Source of the DNA: Halovenus sp.
GTDB lineage: Archaea; Halobacteriota; Halobacteria; Halobacteriales; Haloarculaceae
NCBI GenBank assembly: GCA_028274925.1
Contig: JAQCNR010000104.1
Coordinates: forward strand, 1-30,093
Length of the DNA: 30,093 bases
Direction of reading: 5' to 3'
The notes beneath the pieces were generated by a model. The model worked only from the letters and a program-made list of their open reading frames with translations. It was not told where the DNA came from and ran no database searches. This document shows, piece by piece, positions 23,259 through 30,093 of this stretch (its first letter is position 1; the number at the start of each line of letters is the position of its first letter). A program made the translations under genes and the position numbers.

Positions 23259-25199
23259 ATGTCTGAGGATAGTGAGTACGGGGCAGGACAGATACAGGTA
23301 CTCGAAGGGCTGCAGGCCGTCCAGAAACGCCCGGCGATGTACATCGGGTCGACAGATACCCGAGGGCTCCACCATCTCGTCTACGAAGTCGTCGACAACT
23401 CTATCGACGAGGCACTGGCGGGCCACTGTGACAGCATCGACGTGACCATCCACGAGGACAACTCGATATCCGTCGAGGACGACGGGCGGGGGATTCCGGT
23501 CGACACCCACGAGGAACACGGCCGAGCGGCAGTCGAGGTCATCATGACCGTCCTGCACGCTGGGGGGAAGTTCGACAACAAATCCTACCAAGTGTCCGGA
23601 GGACTCCACGGCGTCGGCGTCTCTGTCGTGAATGCACTCTCGAAGTGGCTCGAAGTGACGATTAAACGCGACGGGGCTGTCTGGGAACACCGATTCGACC
23701 ACGGCGAACCAGAGGGGGACCTCGAACGCGTCCGCGATTTGGAACCCGACGAAGACACTGGCACGAAAATCCAGTTCTGGCCCGACGACGAGATTTTCGA
23801 GACGACTGATTTCGTCTTCTCGACACTCGAATCGCGCCTGCGCGAACTCGCCTTCCTCAACTCCGGGGTCAAAATCAGGCTCATCGACGAGCGCGAAGAC
23901 CGCACGCAGACGTTCAAATACGAGGGCGGTATCAAGGAGTTCGTCAAGTTCCTCAACGAGACGAAGACGGCGCTCCATCAGGACGTCATCTACTTCGACG
24001 AAGACGAACCAATCGGCGACCAGGGAGACGCCGACGGCGTCGTCGCTGTCGAAGTTGCGCTGCAGGCGACTGACGAACTGCAGGGCTCGCTCCACGCCTT
24101 CGCGAACAATATCAACACCCGCGAGGGTGGCACGCATATGACCGGGTTCAAGACGGCGCTGACCCGCGTCGTGAACGATTATGCCAAGGACAACGGCCTC
24201 CTCAAAGACCTCGATGACACGCTGAAAGGCGAGGATATCCGCGAGGGACTCACCGCCGTCCTCTCGATCAAACACCCGGACCCACAGTTCGAGGGCCAGA
24301 CCAAGACAAAACTCGGCAACAGCGAAGTCCGAGGAATCGTCGAATCAGCCGTCCACGAACACCTCGGGACCTATTTCGAGGAGAACCCCGACACCGCAGA
24401 GACTATCGTCTCGAAGGCTGTCGAGGCCGCAAAGGCCCGGAAGGCCGCAAAGAAGGCCGAGGAACTCACGCGCCGAAAGAGCGCGCTGGATTCGACAGCG
24501 CTGCCCGGCAAACTCTCAGACTGCCAGACACGCGACCCGAGCGAGGCCGAACTGTTCGTCACAGAGGGAGACTCTGCAGGCGGCAGCGCGAAACAGGGAC
24601 GTAATCCCGAATTCCAGGCAGTGCTTCCTATCAAGGGGAAGATTCTCAACGTCGAAAAGCACCGCCTCGACCGGATTCTCGAAAACGACGAAATTCGTAA
24701 TCTGATTACGGCACTCGGCACAGGCATCGGCGACGAGTTCGACATCGACGAACTGCGCTACGAGAAAATCTTCTTCATGGTCGACGCAGACGTCGACGGC
24801 GCACACATCCGAACGCTGCTGCTCACGCTGTTTTACCGACACATGAAGCCACTGCTGGAGCGTGGCCACGTCTACGCCACGCAACCGCCGCTGTACCGGA
24901 TTCGCTACCGCGGGGAAACCTACGACGCGATGACCGACCAGCAGCGCGACGAAATTATCGAAGAGAAGTGCAATGGCAAGCCCGACCAGGTCCAGCGGTT
25001 CAAGGGCCTCGGCGAGATGAATCCCGACCAGTTGTGGGAGACGACGATGAATCCCGAGACGCGGTATCTGAAACAAATTACCGTCGAGGACGCCGCCGCG
25101 GCAGACAAGATGTTCTCGGTGTTGATGGGTGACGCCGTCGAACCACGCAAGGAGTTCATCAAAGAGCACGCGCCTGAGGCGGAGTGGGTCGATATATGA
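23259..25199 (+). CDS. gyrB: DNA gyrase subunit B
   Basis: This 646-residue ATPase subunit of gyrase is of bacterial type, as in all haloarchaea. GHKL motifs are Asn47 in YEVVDNSIDEAL, DDGRGIPV (74-81) and GLHGVGVSVVNALS (115-128), with the transducer Lys in QTKTKL. The Toprim domain holds Glu436 (LFVTEGDSAGGSAKQGR) and Asp509/511/513 (DADVDGAHIRTLL). The C-terminal block RFKGLGEMNPDQLWETTMNPETR is canonical. The large insertion of enterobacterial GyrB is absent, and so is any intein. The TGA overlaps the gyrA ATG, so both subunits are translated from one message. Confidence 0.97.
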   Translation: MSEDSEYGAGQIQVLEGLQAVQKRPAMYIGSTDTRGLHHLVYEVVDNSIDEALAGHCDSIDVTIHEDNSISVEDDGRGIPVDTHEEHGRAAVEVIMTVLHAGGKFDNKSYQVSGGLHGVGVSVVNALSKWLEVTIKRDGAVWEHRFDHGEPEGDLERVRDLEPDEDTGTKIQFWPDDEIFETTDFVFSTLESRLRELAFLNSGVKIRLIDEREDRTQTFKYEGGIKEFVKFLNETKTALHQDVIYFDEDEPIGDQGDADGVVAVEVALQATDELQGSLHAFANNINTREGGTHMTGFKTALTRVVNDYAKDNGLLKDLDDTLKGEDIREGLTAVLSIKHPDPQFEGQTKTKLGNSEVRGIVESAVHEHLGTYFEENPDTAETIVSKAVEAAKARKAAKKAEELTRRKSALDSTALPGKLSDCQTRDPSEAELFVTEGDSAGGSAKQGRNPEFQAVLPIKGKILNVEKHRLDRILENDEIRNLITALGTGIGDEFDIDELRYEKIFFMVDADVDGAHIRTLLLTLFYRHMKPLLERGHVYATQPPLYRIRYRGETYDAMTDQQRDEIIEEKCNGKPDQVQRFKGLGEMNPDQLWETTMNPETRYLKQITVEDAAAADKMFSVLMGDAVEPRKEFIKEHAPEAEWVDI

Positions 25200-27718
25200 G
25201 TTCGGACCTACCCGACGAACCCGACAGCGTGGAAGCGCCGGCGGCAAACGTCGAACACGTTCGCATCGAAGACGAGATGGAGCAGAGCTACATCGACTAC
25301 GCGATGAGCGTCATCGCGGGTCGGGCGCTCCCGGACGTGCGTGACGGTCTCAAACCCGTCCACCGCCGGATTCTCTACGCGATGAACGAACTCGGTGTCA
25401 CCTCTGGCTCCGGCCACCGCAAGTCCTCCTCCATCGTCGGCGAGACGATGGGTGACTACCACCCACACGGTGACTCCGCAATCTACGACACGCTCGTCCG
25501 GATGGCACAGGAGTTCTCGCTGCGGTATCCCCTTGTCGACGGACAGGGCAACTTTGGCTCGATGGACGGCGACCCGGCCGCGGCAATGCGGTACACCGAG
25601 GCTCGGATGGCCCCCATCGCCGAGGAGATGCTCGAAGACCTCGAGAAAGATACGGTCGACTTCCAGCCGAACTACGACGACCGCTTGACGGAACCCGAAG
25701 TCCTGCCAGCGAAGGTCCCGAACCTCCTGCTCAACGGCTCTTCGGGTATCGCTGTTGGAATGTCGACGAACATCCCGCCGCATAACCTCGGCGAGATTGT
25801 CGACGCGACGGTCCACCTGATCGACAATCCTGACTGTACGGTCGAGGACCTGATGGAGCACGTCAAGGGACCGGACTTCCCGACAGGCGGCAACATCGTC
25901 GGCCGAGACCCGATTTACTCTGCCTACCAGACCGGCCGCGGCCGAATCAGGATGCGCGCCGAGTACGAGATTCAGCGCAACGACTCTGGCGCAGACCAGA
26001 TTGTTATCTCTGAGCTCCCCTTCCAGGAGAACAAGGCCCGCATCGTCAAGCGAGTCGCTGACGACGTGAACGAAGGCATCATCGAGGGCGTCTCCGACCT
26101 CCGAGACGAGTCTGACCGCGACGGCGTCCGAATTGTCATCGACCTCAAGCGCGGCGCGAACGCAGACGTGGTCGAGAATCAACTGCTCGAACACCACCTC
26201 GAATCGACCTTCGGCGTCATCAACCTCGCACTGGTCGACGGCCAACCGCAGGTCCTCTCGCTGAAGGAGACGCTTCGGCACTATCTCGACCACCGCAAAG
26301 AGGTTGTTCGGCGCCGCTCCGAACACGACCTTGCAGAAGCAGAAGACCGGGCACACATCCTCGAAGGCCGACTGAAGGCTGTCGACAACGCCGAGGCAAT
26401 CGTCAACCTCATCACCGAATCCGAGGACCGCGAGCAGGCACAGCAGGCCCTCGAAGGCAAGATTGATCTCGACGAACTGGAGGGTGTCGAGTACGAGGAC
26501 GTACAGTCTGAGTTCGACTTTTCGGCAGAGCAGGCCGAGCACATCCTGCGAATGCAGATTGGCTCGCTCACGTCGATGGAAGCCGGCGAAATCGAAGACG
26601 AGTACGAGGACGTGCAAGCACAGATCGAGTATCTCGAATCTGTGCTTGGCTCCGAGGAGAAACTGCTCGGCGTCATCAAGGACGAACTCGCCGAAATCAA
26701 AGAGCAGTACGACGACGACCGGCGGACGAAAATCCTCGAAGACGAGGGGCAGGTCACCCACGAGGACCTCATCCCAGAGGAAGATTGTCTGGTCGTCGTC
26801 ACCGAGCAAGATTACATCAAGCGGATGCCCGCCGAGAACTTCGACCCACAGCGCCGCGGTGGCAAGGGGATTATCGGCGCCGACCCGAAGGAGGGTGACC
26901 GCGTCTCGAAGGTCTTCCGGGCCAACACCCACGATTACCTGCTCTGTTTCACCAATCAGGGGCAGGTCTACCGGCTCAAGACCTACGAAATCCCCGAGAT
27001 GGGCCGGACCGCACGCGGAAAATCCGCGGTCAATATTATCGACCTCGACGATGGCGAAGAGATCACCGCCGTCGTCGACACCGACGAGTTCGACGACGAC
27101 GAGTGTCTCACAATGGTCACCCGGCAGGGCTACGTCAAGCGAACCCACGGGGCGGAGTTCGACAACATCCTCTCGACGGGAATCATCGCGGCCGACATCG
27201 GCGAGGACGACGAACTGATCGATGTCGAGGTCACCGACGGAACGGGTGACCTCGTCATCGGCACAGAGCACGGAATGACCATCCGCTTCGACGAGACTGA
27301 AGCCCGAGAGATGGGCCGCACCGCTCGCGGTGTCCGGGGTATCGACCTCGAAGGCGACGACCGCGTGGCGGGGATGGTCGCCACCACCGACGACGACGAG
27401 CGCGCGCTGTTGACGGTCACCCGACAGGGCTACGGCAAGCGCACTCCGCTCACGGAATACCGCGCACAGTCACGCTACGGCAAGGGACTCATCGATATCA
27501 AAACGGACGAGCGGAACGGTCCCGTCGCGACGGTCAAAGCCGTCGAGGAGTCTGACCACATCGTCGTGATGAGCGACGACGGCCAGATTATGCGCTGTCC
27601 GGTTGCGGAGATTTCGACGGTTGGCCGCAACACGAAAGGGGTCACCATCATGCAAGTCGACGCTGGCGACAGCGTTGCGAGCGTGACTGTCCTCCCCGAC
27701 AAATCAAACGCGGAGTAA
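25196..27718 (+). CDS. gyrA: DNA gyrase subunit A
   Basis: This 840-residue breakage-reunion subunit has its catalytic tyrosine at Tyr133 (AAMRYTEARM). The quinolone-pocket residues equivalent to E. coli Ser83 and Asp87 are Ser94 and Asp98 (HPHGDSAIYD), so the region is of the sensitive type. The coiled-coil arm lies in the middle. The C-terminal pinwheel carries the GyrA-box QRRGGKG near residue 551 and repeated blades (VYRLKTYEIPEMGRTARGKS, GMTIRFDETEAREMGRTARG, YGKRTPLTEYRAQSRYGKG). The GyrA-box marks a true supercoiling gyrase rather than topo IV. The start at 25196 overlaps the gyrB stop; an ATG at 25184 would add four residues. Its stop abuts the convergent uspA stop with no gap. Confidence 0.97.
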   Translation: MSSDLPDEPDSVEAPAANVEHVRIEDEMEQSYIDYAMSVIAGRALPDVRDGLKPVHRRILYAMNELGVTSGSGHRKSSSIVGETMGDYHPHGDSAIYDTLVRMAQEFSLRYPLVDGQGNFGSMDGDPAAAMRYTEARMAPIAEEMLEDLEKDTVDFQPNYDDRLTEPEVLPAKVPNLLLNGSSGIAVGMSTNIPPHNLGEIVDATVHLIDNPDCTVEDLMEHVKGPDFPTGGNIVGRDPIYSAYQTGRGRIRMRAEYEIQRNDSGADQIVISELPFQENKARIVKRVADDVNEGIIEGVSDLRDESDRDGVRIVIDLKRGANADVVENQLLEHHLESTFGVINLALVDGQPQVLSLKETLRHYLDHRKEVVRRRSEHDLAEAEDRAHILEGRLKAVDNAEAIVNLITESEDREQAQQALEGKIDLDELEGVEYEDVQSEFDFSAEQAEHILRMQIGSLTSMEAGEIEDEYEDVQAQIEYLESVLGSEEKLLGVIKDELAEIKEQYDDDRRTKILEDEGQVTHEDLIPEEDCLVVVTEQDYIKRMPAENFDPQRRGGKGIIGADPKEGDRVSKVFRANTHDYLLCFTNQGQVYRLKTYEIPEMGRTARGKSAVNIIDLDDGEEITAVVDTDEFDDDECLTMVTRQGYVKRTHGAEFDNILSTGIIAADIGEDDELIDVEVTDGTGDLVIGTEHGMTIRFDETEAREMGRTARGVRGIDLEGDDRVAGMVATTDDDERALLTVTRQGYGKRTPLTEYRAQSRYGKGLIDIKTDERNGPVATVKAVEESDHIVVMSDDGQIMRCPVAEISTVGRNTKGVTIMQVDAGDSVASVTVLPDKSNAE

Positions 27719-28147
27719 CTACCGAACCACCGTCACCGGCATCGGCGCGCGCCGGACAACTTTCTCGCCGACGCTTCCGAGCAGAATCCGAGAGACACCG
27801 GAGCGACCGTGGCTGCCGATGACAATCTGGTCGATATCGTTCTGTTCGGCGTAGTCGACGATTTCACGGGCCGGGTCGCCGAACACAATCGCTGTCTCGT
27901 ACTCCAGACCAGCGTCCTCGAAGAGATCAGAAATATCCTCTGCAACCTTCTCACGCGCTTCTTTTCGGAGCTTTTCGGGTTTCTCGCGGAATCGCTCCTG
28001 AATCAGATTGAGGCCGGCGTCGGTCATGCCGCTCGCGATTTCGACGACGCGGAGGAGAACGATCTCTTTGTCGGCGTGTTCTTCGATAGCGTATTCGACG
28101 GCGGCCACTGCGGGGTCGGACCCGTCGTAAGCGACTAAGACTGTCAT
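27719..28147 (-). CDS. universal stress protein (UspA family)
   Basis: This 142-residue single-domain Usp protein begins with the strand MTVLVAYDGSDPAVAAVEYA. It ends with the ATP-binding motif G-x2-G-x9-G-S as GSHGRSGVSRILLGS, followed by VGEKVVRRAPMPVTVVR. It is therefore of the nucleotide-binding type. The role in stress is not specified by sequence. I start at 28147, at the conserved first strand, rather than at 28174. A run of six A on the plus strand (28173-28178) gives a T-rich TATA-like box 28 nt upstream on the coding strand. It follows ftsY by 38 nt in the same direction but probably has its own promoter. Confidence 0.92.
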   Translation of the reverse strand: MTVLVAYDGSDPAVAAVEYAIEEHADKEIVLLRVVEIASGMTDAGLNLIQERFREKPEKLRKEAREKVAEDISDLFEDAGLEYETAIVFGDPAREIVDYAEQNDIDQIVIGSHGRSGVSRILLGSVGEKVVRRAPMPVTVVR

Positions 28148-28172
28148 ATTCGTCACGTCGACGGCCGGCGGC

Positions 28173-28178
28173 AAAAAA
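28173..28178 (-). promoter_or_regulatory. T6 tract: uspA TATA element and/or ftsY terminator
   Basis: On the minus strand CTGTTTTTTGCC is centred 28 nt before the uspA ATG and 8-13 nt after the ftsY stop. It may serve either role or both. Confidence 0.4.
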
Positions 28179-28185
28179 CAGCCGA

Positions 28186-29367
28186 TTATTCGGGACCGAG
28201 CAGTTCGTTGACGATCCGCTTGGGCTCGAACCGCTCGAGGTCGTCGTAGTCTTGTCCGGTACCGAGGAAAAGAATCGGTTTGCCAGTGACGTGGGCCACG
28301 GAAATGGCCGCGCCGCCGTCCTGGTCGGCGTCAGCTTTGGTCAGAATCGAGGCGTCGATTGTCGCTGCCTTGTCGAACTCGTCGGCGCGGTTGACCGCGT
28401 CCTGCCCGGCCACCGCCTCGTCGACGAAGACAGTCATATCTGGCTCGATGACTCTCTCGATCTTTTCGAGTTGGTCCATCAGGTCGTCGCTGGTGTGGAG
28501 TCGACCGGCCGTATCACCCAGCACCACGTCGACATTGTTGGCCTGTGCGTACTCGACAGCGTCGTAGATGACTGCCGCCGGGTCCGAGCCCTGTTCGTGG
28601 GTGATGAGCTTTCGGTCCAGCGCGTCAGCGTGTTCCTGCAGTTGCTCGTTCGCGCCGGCACGGTAGGTGTCGCCGTTTGCCAGCACCGTCGAGTAACCCT
28701 GCTGTTCGAGATAGCGCGAGAGTTTGGCAATCGAGGTTGTCTTGCCGACGCCGTTGACACCGGTAAAGACCATCACAAACGGTTTGTCAGCGTCTGCAAT
28801 GCGTTGGTCGAAGTCGAACTGGCCAACGTTGATAACGTCGTACAGCGCTTCACGGAGCGCGTCTTCGACGAGGCTGCCGGTGCTCTGCAGTCGGCCGCGG
28901 GCCTCGCCGGTGAGGTTCTCCTCGATACCGTTGAGAATCTCGATAACGACAGGGAGTGCAACGTTGCTGTCGAGCAGCGCAACCTCCAGTTCGTCGAGAT
29001 GTGGCTGGAGTTCCTCCTGTTCGATGAGCGTCTTGCCTGTCGCAATTGCTTTTGCCTTGCCTGTCAGGCCGAGGCCGCCACCGTCATCGGATTCCTCGGC
29101 TGATTCGTCGTCTGCGGTCTCCGTTGTGTCGGCGTCGCTCGTTTCAGCGTCGGTAGTCGCTGCTGTCTCAGCGTCACCCGCCGACTCCTGGTCGGCTTCG
29201 GCAGCCTGCTCAGAAGTATCGGCGGCCTCAGCCGCGGCTTCTGGCTCCGTATCGGCCGCTGCAGAATCCGCAGTGTCTGCCTGCTCGGCTTCGACGTCCT
29301 CGATATCGGCGTCGTCTTCGACGTCTTCGGTGAAGCCTTTGAGCTTGTCTTTGAGTCCGTCGAACAT
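28186..29367 (-). CDS. ftsY: signal recognition particle receptor FtsY
   Basis: This 393-residue SRP receptor GTPase docks SRP-ribosome complexes at the membrane. Residues 1-105 are a long, highly acidic Ala/Asp/Glu/Thr-rich A domain starting MFDGLKDKLKGFTEDVED, the segment that contacts the membrane or translocon. The N domain follows (GKAKAIATGKTLIEQEELQPHLDEL). The G domain includes GVNGVGKTTSIAKL (G1), the DTYRAGANEQLQ insertion box, DTAGRLH (G3), the GQDAVNRADEF region, TKAD (G4) and LFLGTGQDYDDLERF at the end. Length and motif order are normal for archaeal FtsY. The gene begins 6 nt after the prefoldin alpha stop, in the operon L18Ae-pfdA-ftsY. Confidence 0.96.
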   Translation of the reverse strand: MFDGLKDKLKGFTEDVEDDADIEDVEAEQADTADSAAADTEPEAAAEAADTSEQAAEADQESAGDAETAATTDAETSDADTTETADDESAEESDDGGGLGLTGKAKAIATGKTLIEQEELQPHLDELEVALLDSNVALPVVIEILNGIEENLTGEARGRLQSTGSLVEDALREALYDVINVGQFDFDQRIADADKPFVMVFTGVNGVGKTTSIAKLSRYLEQQGYSTVLANGDTYRAGANEQLQEHADALDRKLITHEQGSDPAAVIYDAVEYAQANNVDVVLGDTAGRLHTSDDLMDQLEKIERVIEPDMTVFVDEAVAGQDAVNRADEFDKAATIDASILTKADADQDGGAAISVAHVTGKPILFLGTGQDYDDLERFEPKRIVNELLGPE

Positions 29368-29373
29368 CGCGCC

Positions 29374-29838
29374 TTACTCGTCTTGCTGCTGTTGCTGTTG
29401 CTGGAGCTGCTGCATCTGCTGGGCCTGCATCTGCTCGGCCTGACTTTCGAGTTCCTGCGTTTCGGATTCGACTTCGGCAATCTCGTCGCGGAACTCTTCG
29501 ATCTGCTCGTCGAGTTTGTTCTTTTTGGCTTCGAGGGAGCTCTCTGCGCCCTCTTTGTCTCGCTCGGCGGAGTAGTCCGCACCGAGGTCGACGATGATTT
29601 CGTCCATGTCCTGCACTTCTGCGCGGACGTAGGCACCGCCACCGATTGGGACCTGCACTGTCGAGCCACTTTCAAGCTGGTCGACGGCGTCGATGGCCTC
29701 GTCGATCTCTCGTTTCTCTTCCTGCAGGCTCTCGATTTCGGCCTCGATGGCCTGTTTTGTCTCTTCGAGCTGTTCGATCTGCTGCTGGATCTGCTGCATC
29801 TGACCGCCGCCGCCGCCACCGCCACCACCGAGGCTCAT
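29374..29838 (-). CDS. pfdA: prefoldin subunit alpha
   Basis: This 154-residue subunit belongs to the hexameric (alpha2-beta4) chaperone that hands unfolded chains to the thermosome. Two long coiled-coil helices (about 13-50 and 95-154) flank the beta-hairpin region (LESGSTVQVPIGGGAYVRAEVQDMDEIIVDLGADYSAE as separate strands), the family arrangement. Two low-complexity ends stand out: a run of nine Gly after MSL, and a Gln-rich C-terminus ending in seven Gln and DE. The ATG overlaps the L18Ae stop (ATGA), so translation is probably coupled. An upstream in-frame ATG at 29964 lies inside the L18Ae gene and is rejected. Confidence 0.93.
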   Translation of the reverse strand: MSLGGGGGGGGGQMQQIQQQIEQLEETKQAIEAEIESLQEEKREIDEAIDAVDQLESGSTVQVPIGGGAYVRAEVQDMDEIIVDLGADYSAERDKEGAESSLEAKKNKLDEQIEEFRDEIAEVESETQELESQAEQMQAQQMQQLQQQQQQQDE

Positions 29839-30008
29839 GCTGCCACCTCGTCGATTTCGACCTGTGTGCGCTTCAGACCGTGTTTCGACCCGAAGTTCGC
29901 GTAGATGTGCTCGACCGCGACGTCCTCGTTCTCGGCTTCGAGAGATTTCTCGAAACTCTGCCATCCATCCCGGGCTTCCCAGCTACCGGTAACCGTGTAT
30001 TCGTCCAT
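29835..30008 (-). CDS. rpl18a: 50S ribosomal protein L18Ae (LX)
   Basis: This 57-residue protein is too short for most ORF cut-offs but clearly coding. It reads MDEYTVTGSWEARDGWQSFE, then KSLEAENEDVAVEHIY, then ANFGSKHGLKRTQVEIDEV. This is the compact archaeal L18Ae (LX): the GS-W-x-AR-x-GW-Q-F-x-K opening, and the ENE-x-VA-EH-IY-x-x-FGS-KHGLKR block that binds 23S rRNA. In many archaea it lies next to prefoldin alpha and FtsY, as it does here. Its TGA overlaps the pfdA ATG. It is the first gene of the operon within the window. Confidence 0.92.
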   Translation of the reverse strand: MDEYTVTGSWEARDGWQSFEKSLEAENEDVAVEHIYANFGSKHGLKRTQVEIDEVAA

Positions 30009-30031
30009 GTCAATTGATGATGCACCAAGGG

Positions 30032-30085
30032 GGAAGAATCTTCCTACTCGGCGAGATGACTGGCCCAGCGGGAGGTACCTTTTTA
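30032..30085 (-). promoter_or_regulatory. promoter region of the L18Ae-pfdA-ftsY operon
   Basis: A TATA-like TCTAAAAAGG on the minus strand (about 30076-30085) would give a leader of about 45 nt. A perfect palindrome GGAAGA-A-TCTTCC (30032-30044, as read on the plus strand) lies at the position where a leaderless promoter would be expected. Neither is compelling alone. No coding frame upstream of L18Ae is recognisable in the remaining bases. Confidence 0.3.
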
Positions 30086-30093
30086 GACTGGCT

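Noticed and set aside
25208..27271. 687-codon open frame on the minus strand opposite gyrA
   Set aside because: It lies antisense to an unmistakable gyrA. Long antisense frames are common in GC-rich haloarchaeal genes, and the translation resembles no family and has no promoter.
29379..29440. CTG-rich repeat as a regulatory microsatellite
   Set aside because: It is the in-frame coding sequence for the Gln-rich tail of prefoldin alpha; protein composition explains it.

Overview
The window is a contiguous piece of a haloarchaeal chromosome (class Halobacteria). The evidence is the strongly acidic predicted proteins, GC-rich third codon positions, TATA-like boxes about 26-29 nt upstream of start codons (leaderless transcription), and archaeal gene content: topoisomerase VI, NMD3, aIF1A, L18Ae, prefoldin alpha, an amphi-Trp protein and methenyl-H4MPT cyclohydrolase. 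I cannot fix the genus. Coding density is high. I see no rRNA, tRNA, complete IS element or CRISPR array.

Layout. 1-130 is the 5' end of a secreted-protein gene on the minus strand, divergent from a membrane-anchored winged-helix protein (320-1486). An electron transfer flavoprotein operon follows (etfB 1654-2439, etfA 2436-3392). Behind it lies an unusual 400-bp gene-free stretch. It holds an array of short hairpins and then a second, degenerate copy of the last 60 nt of etfA (3571-3630). Next come an amphi-Trp protein (3797-4039), a minus-strand chemotaxis transducer (4163-6505) and PspAB (6588-7208), which is divergent from an uncharacterised coiled-coil protein (7297-7653). A plus-strand housekeeping run follows: NMD3, MscS channel, aIF1A, YchF/OLA1, a two-module VOC protein, Mch and an MFS transporter. 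The transporter is preceded by a TetR-type palindrome and a 26-codon leader ORF whose stop overlaps the transporter start.

The second half is dominated by DNA topoisomerases. Topo VI A and B (14711-19899, minus) form a two-gene operon. Top6B carries a 571-residue intein with a LAGLIDADG endonuclease core, inserted exactly at the ATP-lid motif. Gyrase B and A (23259-27718, plus) form a second operon with overlapping stop and start codons. Between them are a phosphotransferase, a ComB-like phosphatase and an M28 peptidase. The gyrB TATA-like box is directly preceded by a 12-bp alternating purine-pyrimidine tract. The window closes on the minus strand with UspA and a translation/secretion operon: L18Ae, prefoldin alpha, FtsY.

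The observations most worth following are the etfA tail duplication with its hairpin array, the Top6B intein (penultimate His replaced by Lys), the leader-peptide/operator architecture of the MFS gene, and the RY tract at the gyrB promoter. All identifications rest on reading translated sequence and remembered family motifs; no searches were run.
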